DNA of 64,000 nt from Erpetoichthys calabaricus (GCF_900747795.2 NC_041398.2:168965414-169029413); one strand, 5' to 3'; shown: positions 45,175 through 52,616, numbered from the stretch's first letter. Program-made: numbers and translations. Notes: generated by a model from the sequence alone, not told the origin.

Positions 45175-46897
45175 ACAGTCCAAAGACATGCAGGTTAGGT
45201 GGATTGGCGATTCTAAATTGGCCCTAGTGTGTGCTTGGTGTGTGGGTGTGTTTGTGTGTGTCCTGCGGTGGGTTGGCACCCTGCCCAGGATTGGTTCCTG
45301 CCTTGTGCCCTGTGTTGGCTGGGATTGACTCTGGAATGACCTACCAAAATTAATCAGGTCAGCTGACTCCATGAATTCCTTTAAAAAACAACTCAAAACT
45401 CATCTGTTCAGGAAGGCTTTTAGCTCTATTTGACTTTATTACCTTTCTCTCAGTTTACATCTCTGTCAAGATGCCAATGTAACCTGTATGTGTGTGCGAG
45501 ACCATCAATTATGTTGTCTGTTTTTTTCAGAATTTACTGTCTTAATCTTCTTTATTTATTTATCTGGTTTGTACAATGCTATATACTGTATATTCTGCCG
45601 TTCTTTATTATATTCTGTAAGTGCCTTGAGCATGGGAAAGGCGCTATATAAATAAAATGTATTATTATTATTATTATTATTGGCTCCGGCAGACCCCCGT
45701 GACCCTGTGTTCGGATTCAGCGGGTTGGAAAATGGATGGATGGATGGATTTTTGTTATTGGCTTCCAAACATCCAACCTCAAACTGGTTTGGTTCAATTT
45801 GAGGTCAGTGCTCAACATATCATCACTGTTTACAAAGCAGTAACCAACCCTGAATGAATTATCTGCCCAACTAACCAATTTAGATGGACTGATTGATAGA
45901 TATGTGCTTTTTGTCCCCAAAGGGATATTAAAACTTTACAAAAGCTCAAGAGAGAAAGAGATATAAGAGTTGAGAATGAACATAGTATGTGGATGTGAGT
46001 GGAAAACCCACATAAATCTGATAAGACAACAGGCAAACTCCATGCAGAATGTGAATGGAAGGAATTCCAATCATATTTTTACGTAATCACCTTGGCTACT
46101 CATCTTTAACATCCATCCATTTTCTTAACCGCCTTATCCATGGCAGGGATGTGGGAAAGCTGGAGTCTATATCAGCAAGCATTGGATGCAAGACAGAAAC
46201 AATACCAAGACAGGGCACTAGTCCATCGCTGAGTGAACACACACACACTAGGGCCATTTTAACACCACCAATTCACCTTATCTGCATGTCTGTGGAAGGA
46301 CACTGAAGGACCGAGGTTAAACACATGCAAGCATGGGGAGAACATGCAAACTCTACAAGGTTAGCAACAATCACATTCAAACTACTAGTACACTCCTGCG
46401 ATGTTTAAAACTTCAGTTTTGTATTGATTTTACAGATGTCTTCTTTAGTACTTTGATATTGGCCTCACAATTAAGTTGCCGTATAAAACGGATCCTCAAA
46501 CACAAACTGCTACAATTCAAAGCTATTTGAATCACAAACCACATTAACTCTGTACTGGCCGCGTATCACAACTGGGCTACATTCTCTATGCCAGACACTT
46601 TCGATTGTGGTCCTTCGGTCCAAGTATTCGTTAAAATACAAGGAAGCTGCCATCTCCAGCAATCAACCAAGCTTCCAGCTTTACTGCGCCCCGCAATCTC
46701 GGCCTGGTAACGGTACTGGCGCGCTCCCGGCTCCCTATAATTAAGAACAGAACACGAGAAGCGAACACGCTCATTCACTTTCTTCGTTACCAACTCGACC
46801 ACTGGATAAACGCGAGTCTAACTAACGACACTCGACCGTCGGCAGCCAAGTGACCAATCGACTCTGAAACCCCGTTACAAACCTGTTCGGTCGCCAT
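17080..46897 (-). CDS. SGCB: beta-sarcoglycan, complete six-exon gene (span of coding sequence)
   Basis: Beta-sarcoglycan is a type II membrane protein of the sarcoglycan part of the dystrophin-glycoprotein complex, in the muscle plasma membrane. Six exons (46897-46883, 36578-36369, 28723-28538, 20922-20731, 19671-19540, 17286-17080) join in phase 0 into 313 residues; human SGCB has 318. Residues 1-56 are a basic cytoplasmic tail containing HNSNFKAGY. Residues 57 to about 84 form one hydrophobic membrane span, split by the exon 2/3 junction. The rest is extracellular and keeps the C-terminal cysteines 283, 285, 302 and 309 of the family. Sequons are NAT at 205, NGT at 252 and NSS at 264; the human NKT sequon near residue 158 reads EKT here. 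All introns are GT-AG. Identity rests on near colinear match to the remembered human protein and on the adjacent SPATA18. About 30 kb of intron is mostly transposon sequence. Confidence 0.97.
17490..17631 (-). mobile_element. 5'-truncated SINE with 12-bp target-site duplications
   Basis: Only the 3' part of the SINE is present (17502-17619), truncated inside the body. It is bracketed by CTATAACATTAT at 17490-17501 and 17620-17631. It sits in SGCB intron 5. The duplications show that it inserted already truncated, as happens with LINE-driven retroposition. Confidence 0.75.
17811..18851. repeat. 18-bp perfect inverted repeat about 1 kb apart
   Basis: GAATATTTCAGACAAAAT at 17811-17828 is exactly inverted at 18834-18851. 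The interval contains a LINE 3' end (18470-18831) whose tail abuts the right arm. It may be the relic of a terminal-inverted-repeat transposon with a LINE inserted at its edge; no transposase is visible. Confidence 0.35.
18470..18831 (+). mobile_element. CR1/L2-group LINE 3' end
   Basis: The end reads TTGAATTACCCCTCGGGGAT followed by TATTAATAAAG and a (TAATC)n tail, the same layout as the (TATC)-tailed copies elsewhere. The upstream 150 bases resemble the degraded C-terminal end of a reverse transcriptase frame. It lies in SGCB intron 5, antisense to the gene. Confidence 0.5.
19135..19302 (+). mobile_element. L2-type LINE 3' end
   Basis: GTAAAGCACTTTGAGCTAC and AAATGTGCTATATAAATAAA followed by (TTG)n form the 3' terminus of an L2-like LINE. 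The inverse-oriented copy at 48385-49245 carries the same UTR. It lies in SGCB intron 5. Confidence 0.7.
19540..19671 (-). CDS. SGCB: SGCB coding exon 5 (ectodomain)
   Basis: The acceptor TTTTCAG precedes [19 protein letters not shown] and the donor GTAAGT follows MGGDMELKA. The 44 codons carry the conserved NAT sequon (residue 205) and [14 protein letters not shown]. There is no ATG-initiated open frame here; the exon is recovered from its splice sites and match to the protein family. Confidence 0.96.
20382..20481 (+). mobile_element. LINE tail with (TATC)n microsatellite, in SGCB intron 4
   Basis: TTTCCCATTGGGATTAATAA precedes about 19 TATC units at 20406-20481. It is the terminal fragment of the same family as 3225-3535. 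Confidence 0.75.
20731..20922 (-). CDS. SGCB: SGCB coding exon 4 (ectodomain)
   Basis: The acceptor CCATAG precedes GTGGTATTC (VVFQQG) and the donor GTTTGA follows KKASTER. The 64 codons include [21 protein letters not shown] and [10 protein letters not shown], all family-diagnostic. The position of the human NKT glycosylation sequon carries EKT here, so that site is not available. Confidence 0.96.
21494..21693 (+). mobile_element. Tc1-like terminal fragment
   Basis: TA is followed by CAGTTAGGTCCATAAATATT, a familiar Tc1-like inverted terminal repeat in fishes. The similarity runs about 200 bases and stops exactly where the hAT terminus begins at 21694. Confidence 0.6.
21893..23088. mobile_element. 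non-autonomous TIR transposon inside the hAT element
   Basis: The ends are CCCTAAGTTCTTGTC with T or A then ATAAGCCG, inverted at 23088-23065, about 23 of 24 bases alike. Flanking TA (or GTAC) is present on both sides. Motifs TATAAGCCGGACT-ATG recur near both ends, and TGCTTCGCATACTTAAAAGC occurs twice inside. No transposase frame is visible. The superfamily is uncertain because the duplication can be read as 2 to 4 bases. Confidence 0.65.
23201..23593 (-). pseudogene. hAT transposase, C-terminal dimerisation region
   Basis: The open frame includes [39 protein letters not shown] and PAMELWLSS, the hAT C-terminal dimerisation signature (a variant of S-x-MNxIK-x-RxRLxxENLxxLM). The tail beyond residue 80 has no known match. 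The upstream catalytic region is not present as an open frame, so this is a relic. Confidence 0.65.
23929..24477 (+). mobile_element. Helitron 5' end fragment
   Basis: TCTTCTATAATACGCTACCG is followed by ATTCGTTTGTCTGTCCAG and a CpG-rich leader containing GCGGCGCATGCG. Then comes the start of a basic frame, MPTKEEKQ, broken by stops. From memory this is the 5' end of a polypterid-type Helitron. The 3' end is not found; the SINE at 24490 interrupts just downstream. Confidence 0.45.
24478..24845 (-). mobile_element. SINE, full length, with 12-bp target-site duplications
   Basis: The body is 24490-24833. Its 5' end (minus) is GGGCGGCACGGTGGCGCAGT and its 3' tail is (GGAT)n. The flanks TACTGGTAATAT occur at 24478-24489 and 24834-24845. 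It is the best-preserved member in the window; the B box reads GGGTTCGCTTCCC. Confidence 0.9.
25500..27120 (-). mobile_element. piggyBac relic, split by a solo LTR
   Basis: Minus-strand frames give [20 protein letters not shown] followed by [13 protein letters not shown], a piggyBac transposase block, plus further degraded pieces up to about 26000. Positions 26046-27120 are homologous to the piggyBac MITE at 33834-34502, with a solo LTR at 26403-26790 inserted. The right end reads GAATTCTAGG next to TTTAA. The left terminus is not resolved. It lies in SGCB intron 3. Confidence 0.6.
26403..26790 (+). mobile_element. solo LTR, 388 bp
   Basis: It begins TGTGATAGACG and ends GGCTTCCACA. A 4-bp duplication, CCTC, flanks it at 26399-26402 and 26791-26794. 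A TATA-like AATAAAAGG lies at 26568 and AATAAA at 26726. The paralogous repeat at 34189-34204 preserves the uninterrupted site. It is a fossil solo LTR with clean ends. Confidence 0.8.
27125..28537. other. SGCB intron 3, proximal part
   Basis: No recognised element; AT-rich intronic sequence up to the exon 3 donor. Confidence 0.6.
28538..28723 (-). CDS. SGCB: SGCB coding exon 3 (end of membrane span, start of ectodomain)
   Basis: The acceptor TTCACAG precedes [16 protein letters not shown] and the donor GTAAGA follows CAGCCA. The 62 codons finish the transmembrane helix and open the extracellular domain, including [28 protein letters not shown] and a conserved cysteine at residue 91. The human counterpart is nearly residue-for-residue colinear. 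Confidence 0.97.
28724..30380. other. SGCB intron 2, distal part
   Basis: No recognised element before the Rex3 insertion. Confidence 0.6.
30397..33355 (-). mobile_element. Rex3 (RTE-clade LINE), near full length
   Basis: From 33310 down, the frame encodes an apurinic-type endonuclease ([46 protein letters not shown]). It then encodes a reverse transcriptase ([60 protein letters not shown]). Sequence at 31302-31322 and 31746-31768 matches the segments used to recognise Rex3 in fishes. Three frame changes (near 32200, 31895 and 31320) inactivate it. A 15-bp duplication, GTCTACCTATTTGTC, flanks it at 30382-30396 and 33356-33370, and the 3' tail is (GGAT)n. It lies in SGCB intron 2 in the gene's sense. 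Confidence 0.93.
33525..33790 (-). mobile_element. degraded SINE relic
   Basis: TTCATCCATTT, GGCCACAAGGTAAGAAAC, CAGGGTGCCA and CTCCATGCAG occur in the same order as in the intact SINEs. It is a heavily diverged member of the same superfamily. Confidence 0.5.
33834..34502. mobile_element. piggyBac MITE with TTAA duplications
   Basis: TTAA (33830-33833) is followed by CACTAGAATC, and the right end GATTCTTGTG is followed by TTAA (34503-34506). The termini are inverted copies (CAC(T/A)AGAATC). Nearly all of it is homologous to 26046-27120, which carries transposase remains. It therefore looks like an internally deleted derivative of that family. A tRNA-like segment lies at about 33900-33966 on the minus strand. 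Confidence 0.75.
34795..35286 (+). mobile_element. Tc1-like transposon, 3' part
   Basis: Coding traces include [35 protein letters not shown] and [15 protein letters not shown] in changing frames. The right end is TTTTAATGTTGTGGCTGATC followed by GGTG and TA, a Tc1 terminus. The 5' half is missing. It lies in SGCB intron 2. Confidence 0.75.
35436..35956 (-). mobile_element. short non-autonomous Helitron, 521 bp
   Basis: In minus orientation it starts TCTTAATACATAATTCGCCT after a host A and ends TTTGTCTAG before a host T, the Helitron A|TC...CTAG|T insertion rule. An imperfect stem GCCCGTTTC / GAAACAGGC lies about 10 bases before CTAG. The 5' end carries CACTCATTCACTCACTCACG, a feature shared with the larger Helitron to the right. 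No protein is encoded. Confidence 0.8.
35985..36245 (+). mobile_element. degraded SINE relic
   Basis: GGTTTTCTTCCCACATACCA, TGACTCTAAATTGGC and the tail AAAATGGATCAATGGAT occur in the plus order of the SINE family. Diverged; no duplications recognised. Confidence 0.5.
36369..36578 (-). CDS. SGCB: SGCB coding exon 2 (cytoplasmic tail and first half of the membrane span)
   Basis: The acceptor CATAG ends at 36579 and the donor GTAAGC begins at 36368. The 70 codons start [19 protein letters not shown] and end ALINLI. They contain the conserved cytoplasmic tail, the basic stop-transfer-like LRGRKG and the first 19 residues of the transmembrane helix. The reading frame is open throughout and joins both neighbours in phase 0. 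Confidence 0.96.
38088..38757. repeat. minisatellite, about nine units of 60-81 bp
   Basis: The unit starts GCCTGACTTTATTGAAAAGA, passes ACTAAACTTGCAGCGCCGC and ends CACTTGCCTAAC. Long units carry an extra TTCAATGACGCGCCGCTA segment of about 18 bases. A partial unit reappears at 40851-40895, after the inverted-repeat block. Internal tandem repeats are common in non-autonomous Helitrons. Confidence 0.9.
39377..39677 (+). mobile_element. solo LTR, 301 bp
   Basis: It begins TGTGGCAGGTGG and ends CCTTTCACA, flanked by ACTT at 39373-39376 and 39678-39681. It has a TATA-like CCTATTTAAGG near 39412 and AATAAA near 39616. The uninterrupted site survives in the inverted arm near 40829. It is a fossil solo LTR of the same general family as the copy at 26403. 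Confidence 0.8.
40384..40711 (-). mobile_element. SINE with 9-bp duplications inside the inverted repeat
   Basis: In minus orientation the body starts GGGCGGCATGGTGGCGCAGT near 40702 and ends in the (GGAT)n tail near 40393. GCATACAAA flanks it on both sides (about 40385-40393 and 40703-40711). Short internal deletions are present relative to the copy at 24490. Confidence 0.85.
41180..43113. other. SGCB intron 1, between Helitron and pogo-like MITE
   Basis: Apart from the L2 fragment at 42335-42540 and a possible degraded SINE near 41395-41560, nothing is recognised. A short (GA)n tract lies at 42533-42547. Confidence 0.45.
42335..42540 (+). mobile_element. L2 LINE fragment, degraded
   Basis: Translation gives [20 protein letters not shown] then [13 protein letters not shown]. 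This aligns with PRINKITMGGRAFSYRAPKL and NGLPATIKDAPLV of the L2 at 57579-59414. Stops are present and only the C-terminal end is preserved. Confidence 0.65.
43116..43660. mobile_element. pogo-like MITE, 545 bp, with a residual DNA-binding frame
   Basis: The ends are CCGTATATACTCACGTATAA and, inverted, CTGTATATACTCGCGTTTAA, each next to TA (43114-43115, 43661-43662). The minus strand at 43365-43153 encodes [20 protein letters not shown], a gap, then [17 protein letters not shown]. That is the helix-turn-helix style of pogo/Tigger-type and CENP-B N-terminal domains. No catalytic domain remains. Confidence 0.7.
43775..43950 (-). mobile_element. degraded SINE-like repeat
   Basis: GATTTGCTCAAGGGTCC, GGATTTGAACCAGCAATCTT and a ragged tRNA-like end reading CACACCATTCTGCCC recall an antisense tRNA-derived SINE common in fishes. 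A similar block with CTTCCTCAGGGTCACACAGT and GGACTTGAAC lies at about 40235-40335. Confidence 0.4.
44188..44264. repeat. (TA)n microsatellite
   Basis: About 38 TA units without interruption, in SGCB intron 1. Confidence 0.95.
45013..45761 (+). mobile_element. SINE split by a 5'-truncated L2-type LINE tail
   Basis: The SINE 5' part (45025 to about 45327) and its 3' part (about 45683-45747, resuming GGCTCCGGCAGACCCCCGTG) are separated by some 355 bases. The outer duplication ATTTTTGTTATTG is at 45013-45025 and 45748-45760. The insert begins near 45328 and encodes [18 protein letters not shown] then [11 protein letters not shown]. It ends GGCGCTATATAAATAAAATG with (ATT)n, the end of an L2-type LINE. 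Confidence 0.85.
46110..46365 (-). mobile_element. degraded SINE relic
   Basis: CATCCATCCATTTTCTTAAC, a CACACACACACTAGGGCC block and GGGGAGAACATGCAAACTC identify an old, diverged member of the SINE family. Confidence 0.7.
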
Positions 46898-47340
46898 GAT
46901 CAGCGTCCTTCTCTGGGTCTAAATGTCTCGGTATGATCACCAGAGCAAACCATTGTGAAGCCAGGTGGGCGAACGGTGGAGACACTCAGCTGATTGAAGC
47001 GTAGTCCGCCCCTTCTGCTCCAGTCTGCATGTAGAATACCCGTAGTGACCACTGAGAAGATCTGACCATCTGAGTAGCAAAAAAGAAGAAACAATTTCTG
47101 AATCCGTAATCCCCCCCCCAGGACTTGGTACCTTCCAAGTGAAGCGCGGCCATGTGAACTCCGCCACAAATAAACTCGGCAAGGGGCTGGAAGAGTCCCG
47201 AAAAGGAAAAAAGCGGCGCTCGGAGGACGGAGCGGCGTTGGTACTGCGCGTCAAAACTGGGGTGTGTCCGGTGCTGTAGATCATTTAACAGGGCAACTAT
47301 CCGTCCGACGGGGTCCCGATTGAGCTCCGTAGACGTATTG
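46590..47340 (-). promoter_or_regulatory. SGCB: CpG-bearing region around SGCB exon 1 (probable promoter)
   Basis: G+C and CpG content rise sharply relative to the AT-rich flanks, for example around 46680-46740 and 47200-47340. The SGCB start codon lies inside. No TATA box is evident upstream of 46897 on the minus strand. The length of the 5' UTR cannot be told. Confidence 0.5.
46883..46897 (-). CDS. SGCB: SGCB coding exon 1 (start codon, 5 codons)
   Basis: The exon encodes only MATEQ before the donor GTTTGT at 46882. The start is chosen because MATEQ followed by exon 2 ([10 protein letters not shown]) aligns with human M[19 protein letters not shown]. The human polyalanine run is absent. 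The exon lies in a CpG-bearing stretch consistent with a promoter. Confidence 0.88.
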
Positions 47341-47746
47341 TCGACGTATTTGTTTTGAACTGTCTAACTATTTAAAAAGCCATTATCTGTCAGTACATGG
47401 AGTTTTGCATGGGAGTGGCTAAGCTTTTGAACTGTGAATGATGGACTTGTCTGACTATGGGACCCAAACATGGAACCAATTATGTGTTGTGGTGTTTAAA
47501 TTGCTATGGAAAAATGTAACATTTTAAAAATTATTTTTACGGCACCATACGAATGGGTTTTGGGGCTCGCATGGGTGTGCCCTGCCACAGACTGGCATGC
47601 TGCCCAGGGTGGGTTTCCATGCACTTAATGCTGCCAGGATAAGCACCGTCCCCCGGTGGTAAACTTACTGCTTAAAGGAGTTAGAAATTATATTAGTCAA
47701 ATGTGAAACATCTGTCTGCCTTACATGAAAAATCTCAGAACATATT

Positions 47747-47930
47747 TAGATAGATACTTTATTAATCCAAAGGGGAAATTCACAAATCCACATAAAAGAA
47801 AGTGATAGGAGTGATCAATAAAAAATAATAAAAAAAAAGAAAAAGAAAAGGTAGAAAAATAAAGTCGTACACGGAGCTGCTGAAAAGGCTGCCATTCTCG
47901 GCGGTGCCTGAGTCATAGTGGATATGTTAC
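47747..47930 (-). mobile_element. LINE 3' end
   Basis: TAGATAGATACTTTATTAAT then CCAAAGGGGAAATTCAC is the minus-strand terminus of a (TATC)-tailed LINE. The UTR beyond 47,800 differs from the copy at 3339, so it may be a sister subfamily. Confidence 0.6.
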
Positions 47931-48384
47931 CGCTAAAGTGCAGAAATCAGTTATTCTACAGATTGGTAATGTGCAGATTAACTAGGGTGATCCGTTAAAG
48001 TGACCAACAAAATAAGTCAATATAATTATAAATATTAGAGTGTACTTCTTTTGCAATTTTGTGCACATTAATAAAGACAATATTCAAATACCAGTCTTAA
48101 TAATTTGCTTCAACTACATTATGAGGGTACAAGGAAATCCACACATTATTTTTAATAAACCACCTAGGGAGCCTGCAGGATACATACTGTCCTGACTGGA
48201 AATTGTAAGGTGATTTCCAAAACCACTTTACATGTAGGATTGATACTCAGATAGAAGTCAGCAAACTTATAGTAAAGTTTGCCTGTAGATGCTTTTTCTG
48301 AGATCATTTCTGATGCATTGCTATTGACCCATTATTGACTCCATATATTAATATGATTACCTCATTCCCAGTCATAGCCAGTTT

Positions 48385-49245
48385 ACAACAACAACAACAA
48401 CATTTATTTATATAGCACATTTTCATACAAAAAGTAGCTCAAAGTGCTTTACATAATGAAGAGAAGAAAAATAAAAGACAAAATAAGAAATTAAAATAAG
48501 ACAACATTAGTTAACATAGAAAGGAGTAAGGTCCGATGGCCAGGGTGGACAGAAAAAAAACCCCCAAAAAAACTCCAGAAGGCTGGAGAAAAAAATAAAA
48601 TCTGTAGGGGTTCCAGGCCACGAGACCGCCCAGTCCCCTCTGGGCATTCTACCTAACATAAATGAAATAGTCCTCTTTGTAGTTCGGGTTTTTCACGGAG
48701 TCACTTGATGCTGATGGTCATACAGACTTCTGGCTTTTAATCCATCCATCATTGTTGGAACATCATGGTGCTTTGGGTAGATGGTGGTGGCGCACGCCAC
48801 CACCAACAGGACACCGGAAAAGGAAACAGAAGAGAGAGTAGGGATTAGTACAGATTTTGAATGGATAGTTATTATAATGAATTGGATATACAGAGTATCA
48901 GGATTAAATTACAGTGAAGTTATGAGAAGGCCATGTTAAAATAATGTGTTTTCAGTAGTTTTTTAAAGTGCTCCACTGTATTAGCCTGGCGAATTCCTAC
49001 TGGCAGGCTATTCCAGATTTTAGGTGCATAACAGCAGAAGGCCGCCTCACCACTTCTTTTAAGTTTTGCTTTTGGAATTCTAAGGAGACACTCAGTTGAG
49101 GATCTGAGGTTACGATTTGGAATATAAGGTGTCAGACATTCCGATATATAAGCCGGGGCGAGATTATTTAAAGCTTTATAAACAATAAGCAGAATTTTAA
49201 AGTCAATTCTGAATGACACATGTAACCAGTGTAGTGACACACTGA
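48385..49245 (-). mobile_element. L2-type LINE, 3' part
   Basis: The minus strand from 49240 encodes SLHWLHVSFRIDFKILLIVY, then KALNNLAPAYISE, APKIWNSLPVGIRQANTVEH and FKKLLKTHYF, the C-terminal end of an L2 reverse transcriptase, open for 106 codons. A long 3' UTR follows and ends GCTATATAAATAAATG with (TTG)n at 48385. The 5' side is truncated. Confidence 0.85.
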
Positions 49246-49289
49246 TACAATGATATAATTTATACGACTCTCTCTGCTATCCTCACATT

Positions 49290-49525
49290 TCAATACTGAA
49301 GAGCTGAAGCCTATTTGGATAGCATCAGGTTCAAGGCAGAAACCACCCCTGCACAGGGTGCTTACTCATCAGATCTAGAGCTGCAAATCAGCCTAATGTA
49401 AATGTTTTTGGTATTTGAGAGGAAACTATGAAACAAATTAAGATAGAGAACTGGCATGATTTTGAAATCTATGCTTTGAAGCTGTGAAGTAGAGGTGCCA
49501 ACCACTGTGCCACTATGCTGCCTTG
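49290..49525 (-). mobile_element. degraded SINE relic
   Basis: AGGCAGAAACCACCCCTGCA, TAATGTAAATGTTTTTGG, GAGGAAAC and GTGCCAACCACTGTGCCACT keep the order of the SINE family in minus orientation. Very diverged. Confidence 0.5.
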
Positions 49526-49889
49526 CCTCAGAAATAGAAACTATTTCTTTAACTTCATAATTAACAAAACATTTTTCTTTGGGTAATTGTGACATTCTAA
49601 GCCAGCCTTTTATTTTGTATATTTGTCATGCAGTATCTGAGGCAAACAAAGTATATTTTAAAATAGATTATAGTGTGATCAAATGTGTAAACTGCATCTT
49701 GTTCAAAACTGTAAAAAGTCTATATTGTGTATGTTCCTCAAAGTGCATACTACCCTGTTTTACATCATTTTAAAGTTATACTTAAGGCAACATGGCTATA
49801 CAGCGTTGTGTTTTGATATACTCCCATCTATTATTTTGCTATGCCATTTATTCATTCTTATTTTTATTTATTTCTAATTCTTTTCTTTT

Positions 49890-49976
49890 TTTGTAACGTT
49901 TTCCTTGACATCTCCTAAAGCACTTTGAGCTACATCCTTTGAGTGAAAATGTGCATATAAATAAATGTTTTCGTTG
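49890..49976 (+). mobile_element. L2-type LINE 3' terminus
   Basis: CTAAAGCACTTTGAGCTAC and AAATGTGCATATAAATAAAT match the termini at 19240 and 48430. Only the last part is recognisable. Confidence 0.6.
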
Positions 49977-50275
49977 TAGCAGTTAGTCTTGTTGCTTCAC
50001 ATCATCAGAGTCCTGGCTTTGAATACTGGACTCATCACTGTTTGTAGAGTTCAGATGCATCCAAGTGCCAATTTGGTTTTCCTTCTGCATCCTAAAAAAT
50101 GTGTTATGTTAAGTAGCAATTATAACAGGTGTTGATGTGAGTGGATTATTTTGTGGGTATTTGCCAGAGTCTGGCAAGCTGTCATGGACTGGTTTCTGCC
50201 TTTAGCAAAATCTTTCTTTGATAAGGTTCAGCTTTGAATTGATTGGGTTCCAAAAATGGATGGATGAATGAACGA
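49977..50275 (+). mobile_element. degraded SINE relic
   Basis: TTGAATACTGGACTCATC, TGGATTATTTTGTGGG and the tail AAAAATGGATGGATGAATGA occur in plus order of the SINE family. Diverged and without recognisable duplications. Confidence 0.45.
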
Positions 50276-50892
50276 AGTGAGCTGATTTTTGTGGGGTTTG
50301 CTGTTTTCATTGAATATTTTAGATAATCATACAAAAAGACAGCATTTTAACTAACATTGTGGACACAGATAACTCATAAACTACTTCTCTTATTTCTGCA
50401 CAAGATGCATATATACTCACCCTATCAATAGTTTATTGTTAACAAGTGGTGAGTGTACATTATATAAATGGCACCATCCAGGCCTTTGCAGTTTGTATTT
50501 TCTTGGATCACTAATGACATCATTTGAAACACATTTTGCTCCAAAACTATTATTTCACTGCAGACTTCTAGATGTTAAGCTGTTCTTTGGCATTCATGGT
50601 TAACACCACTTTGAGGAAAGACCCATTTAGGAGCACAGAGGACTCAAGTCATACCTAAGAAAATAAGGACATGGATTCAGATTAGTGAGGGGTGGAGGAT
50701 AAGGAGTGATAAGTTAAACTGATTAAATATTAGTAGCTCATCTGTAATCATTAGCAGGCACAAGGAGCAGGTATGAGTGTAAACAGCAATATAGACAACA
50801 ATGGCAGACACCAGGAAATTTAAACACTGGAAAATTATTTTGGGAAATTGTAGTCACTGATTGTAGCAAAATTTAAAAAAGGGGGCAAGGAT

Positions 50893-51378
50893 CAGGGCTG
50901 TTGAGTCAGTACACACAATCTTCAACTCCAACTTTGACTCCTCCATTTATTGTATCACCGACTCTAACTCTCACTCCAACTGTGATTCCTCTATTTGTAG
51001 TTAGACTAATATATTTACTATGTTGATTTGAATCACACAAAATACAAGATACAAGGCATTTCATCACTGCCATTGTGAATCATCAGGCTACTTTTTAGCA
51101 CTCTAATCTGTTAAAGTTTGTGTTTAAAGCCTGCAGCAATAGCACTGTGGCTTAAATATTATTTATTAAATAATACTTTAATAAAATTAAAACAGAGGTC
51201 ATATTTTTATCATAAGGGTTGAATAAAAATAGTTTAATTGAACTAGTATAAATTAAATTGGAAATTTTAACACATTATGTTACAATTTACGTTTAGTTGG
51301 AGTTGGTACATTTTTACTGACTCTGACTCCTATAACCCAATAATTGCTCCAAACTATGACCCCAACTCCACAGCCCTG
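50893..51378. mobile_element. hAT MITE, 486 bp
   Basis: The left end is CAGGGCTGTTGAGTCAG and the right end inverted is CAGGGCTGTGGAGTTGG. Subterminal runs of (A)CTC(C/T)(A)ACT repeats are on both sides. The 8-bp flanks GCAAGGAT (50885-50892) and GTAAGAAT (51379-51386) differ by two transitions. No coding capacity. Confidence 0.85.
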
Positions 51379-51386
51379 GTAAGAAT

Positions 51387-52410
51387 GCTAAGTAACGCCA
51401 TTTGAGACACAGGGCTTGAAAGTCTTTGATAAGTAAGTACAGGTCTAGAACTTGTTTGAATATACATATAAGGAGACACGTTATGTTGTGACTGCACCTT
51501 TTTTAATAATTTCTTAATTTATCTCTCTATCAATATATAATGTAGCCAAAAATATGACTCCTGTGTGGTGTTTACATGTCCTCAGTTAGTCTGTGTTAGT
51601 TTCCCTGGGTAATGTGAATTTCTATAACAGTCCAAAGACATTCTTATTAACTTTATTGGCATGGTAGAGTGAATGTGGGTGTGCATACATGAGTGTGACC
51701 TTTGGAGGGCTAGTACAGTATGCTGTTCAGGGTTGGTTGCTGAATCCAGTCTTTTTGTAGGCTATGGCTCTCTGTAACAGTGGTGTTGTTACAGGGCGGT
51801 TTTAGCCCCTAATATCCAGCCTCCGGCAAATAAGTTTCACAAGAACCCCACCACCCCATCTCATGGTGTTTGTCGTGCACCCCCTGATCTTTGAGAGCTT
51901 AGCCCTTCCTTCCTCCTGTTATGCATTCTGACATGCATGGATGACTCGTGTGTAACTCCACCAGGGACAACGCACTCACCCTTCGCAGCTCTTTGACTGA
52001 CCAAAAGTCCATTGGAGACCAACACTGTACAACTAGTAGGAATAACAGAGAATGGGCTAAGCCCCTAATAATTACAAATGCTAGCAACGCCTCCAGTCTG
52101 TGACTGTATCTTTATATTTAATGCAGAGCTGACTTACTGACTTGCTCATCAACCAAAACACTGTTTCCCGTTTAGTTAAAAAACTGACATTTGGCAGGAT
52201 GGTACATCTAGGGTAGTTGGTATCTGCTAAGAAAAGACATTTTGATCAATCAGTATTTAGGGGTACCCCCCCACAATAGAAAAATTAAATACCTCAAAGT
52301 TTCAAAAATGCTTTGATGGATTTGATTGAAATTTGGTGGTGTTACAGAAAATGAGCCAATTCATGTTTTGTTATTTATTGATACATTTTTTATTTGTTCA
52401 ACCCTCCTGC
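51387..52410. other. intergenic, no gene seen
   Basis: Possible broken Helitron sequence from about 52130; the rest is unrecognised. Confidence 0.4.
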
Positions 52411-52415
52411 CTGCA

Positions 52416-52616
52416 CTACATGCTAGCAACTTCGCATCTCTGCTGCTCACATATGTGGATTTCACTTTCACCAAACAACAAATCTTTTAATTCTTGCGGA
52501 TACGTCTCTTCATTGGGAAGAAACACTACTTTTCCCTGATGGCAACACGAATTAGACGATCTACAAGTCTCCGACTTAAAGTTTAAATCTAAACAATATA
52601 TTCGATCTCTTTTCAC
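52416..52616 (-). pseudogene. Helitron protein, N-terminal zinc-finger fragment
   Basis: The frame reads YCLDLNFKSETCRSSNSCCH, then QGKVVFLPNEETYPQELKDL and LFGE. This pattern of C-rich finger followed by GKV-LPP-x-E-YP-x-LK-LL is the N-terminal region of Helitron Rep-helicase proteins. The flanking 52130-52410 may hold more of the same element, in broken frames. No termini were found. Confidence 0.55.
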
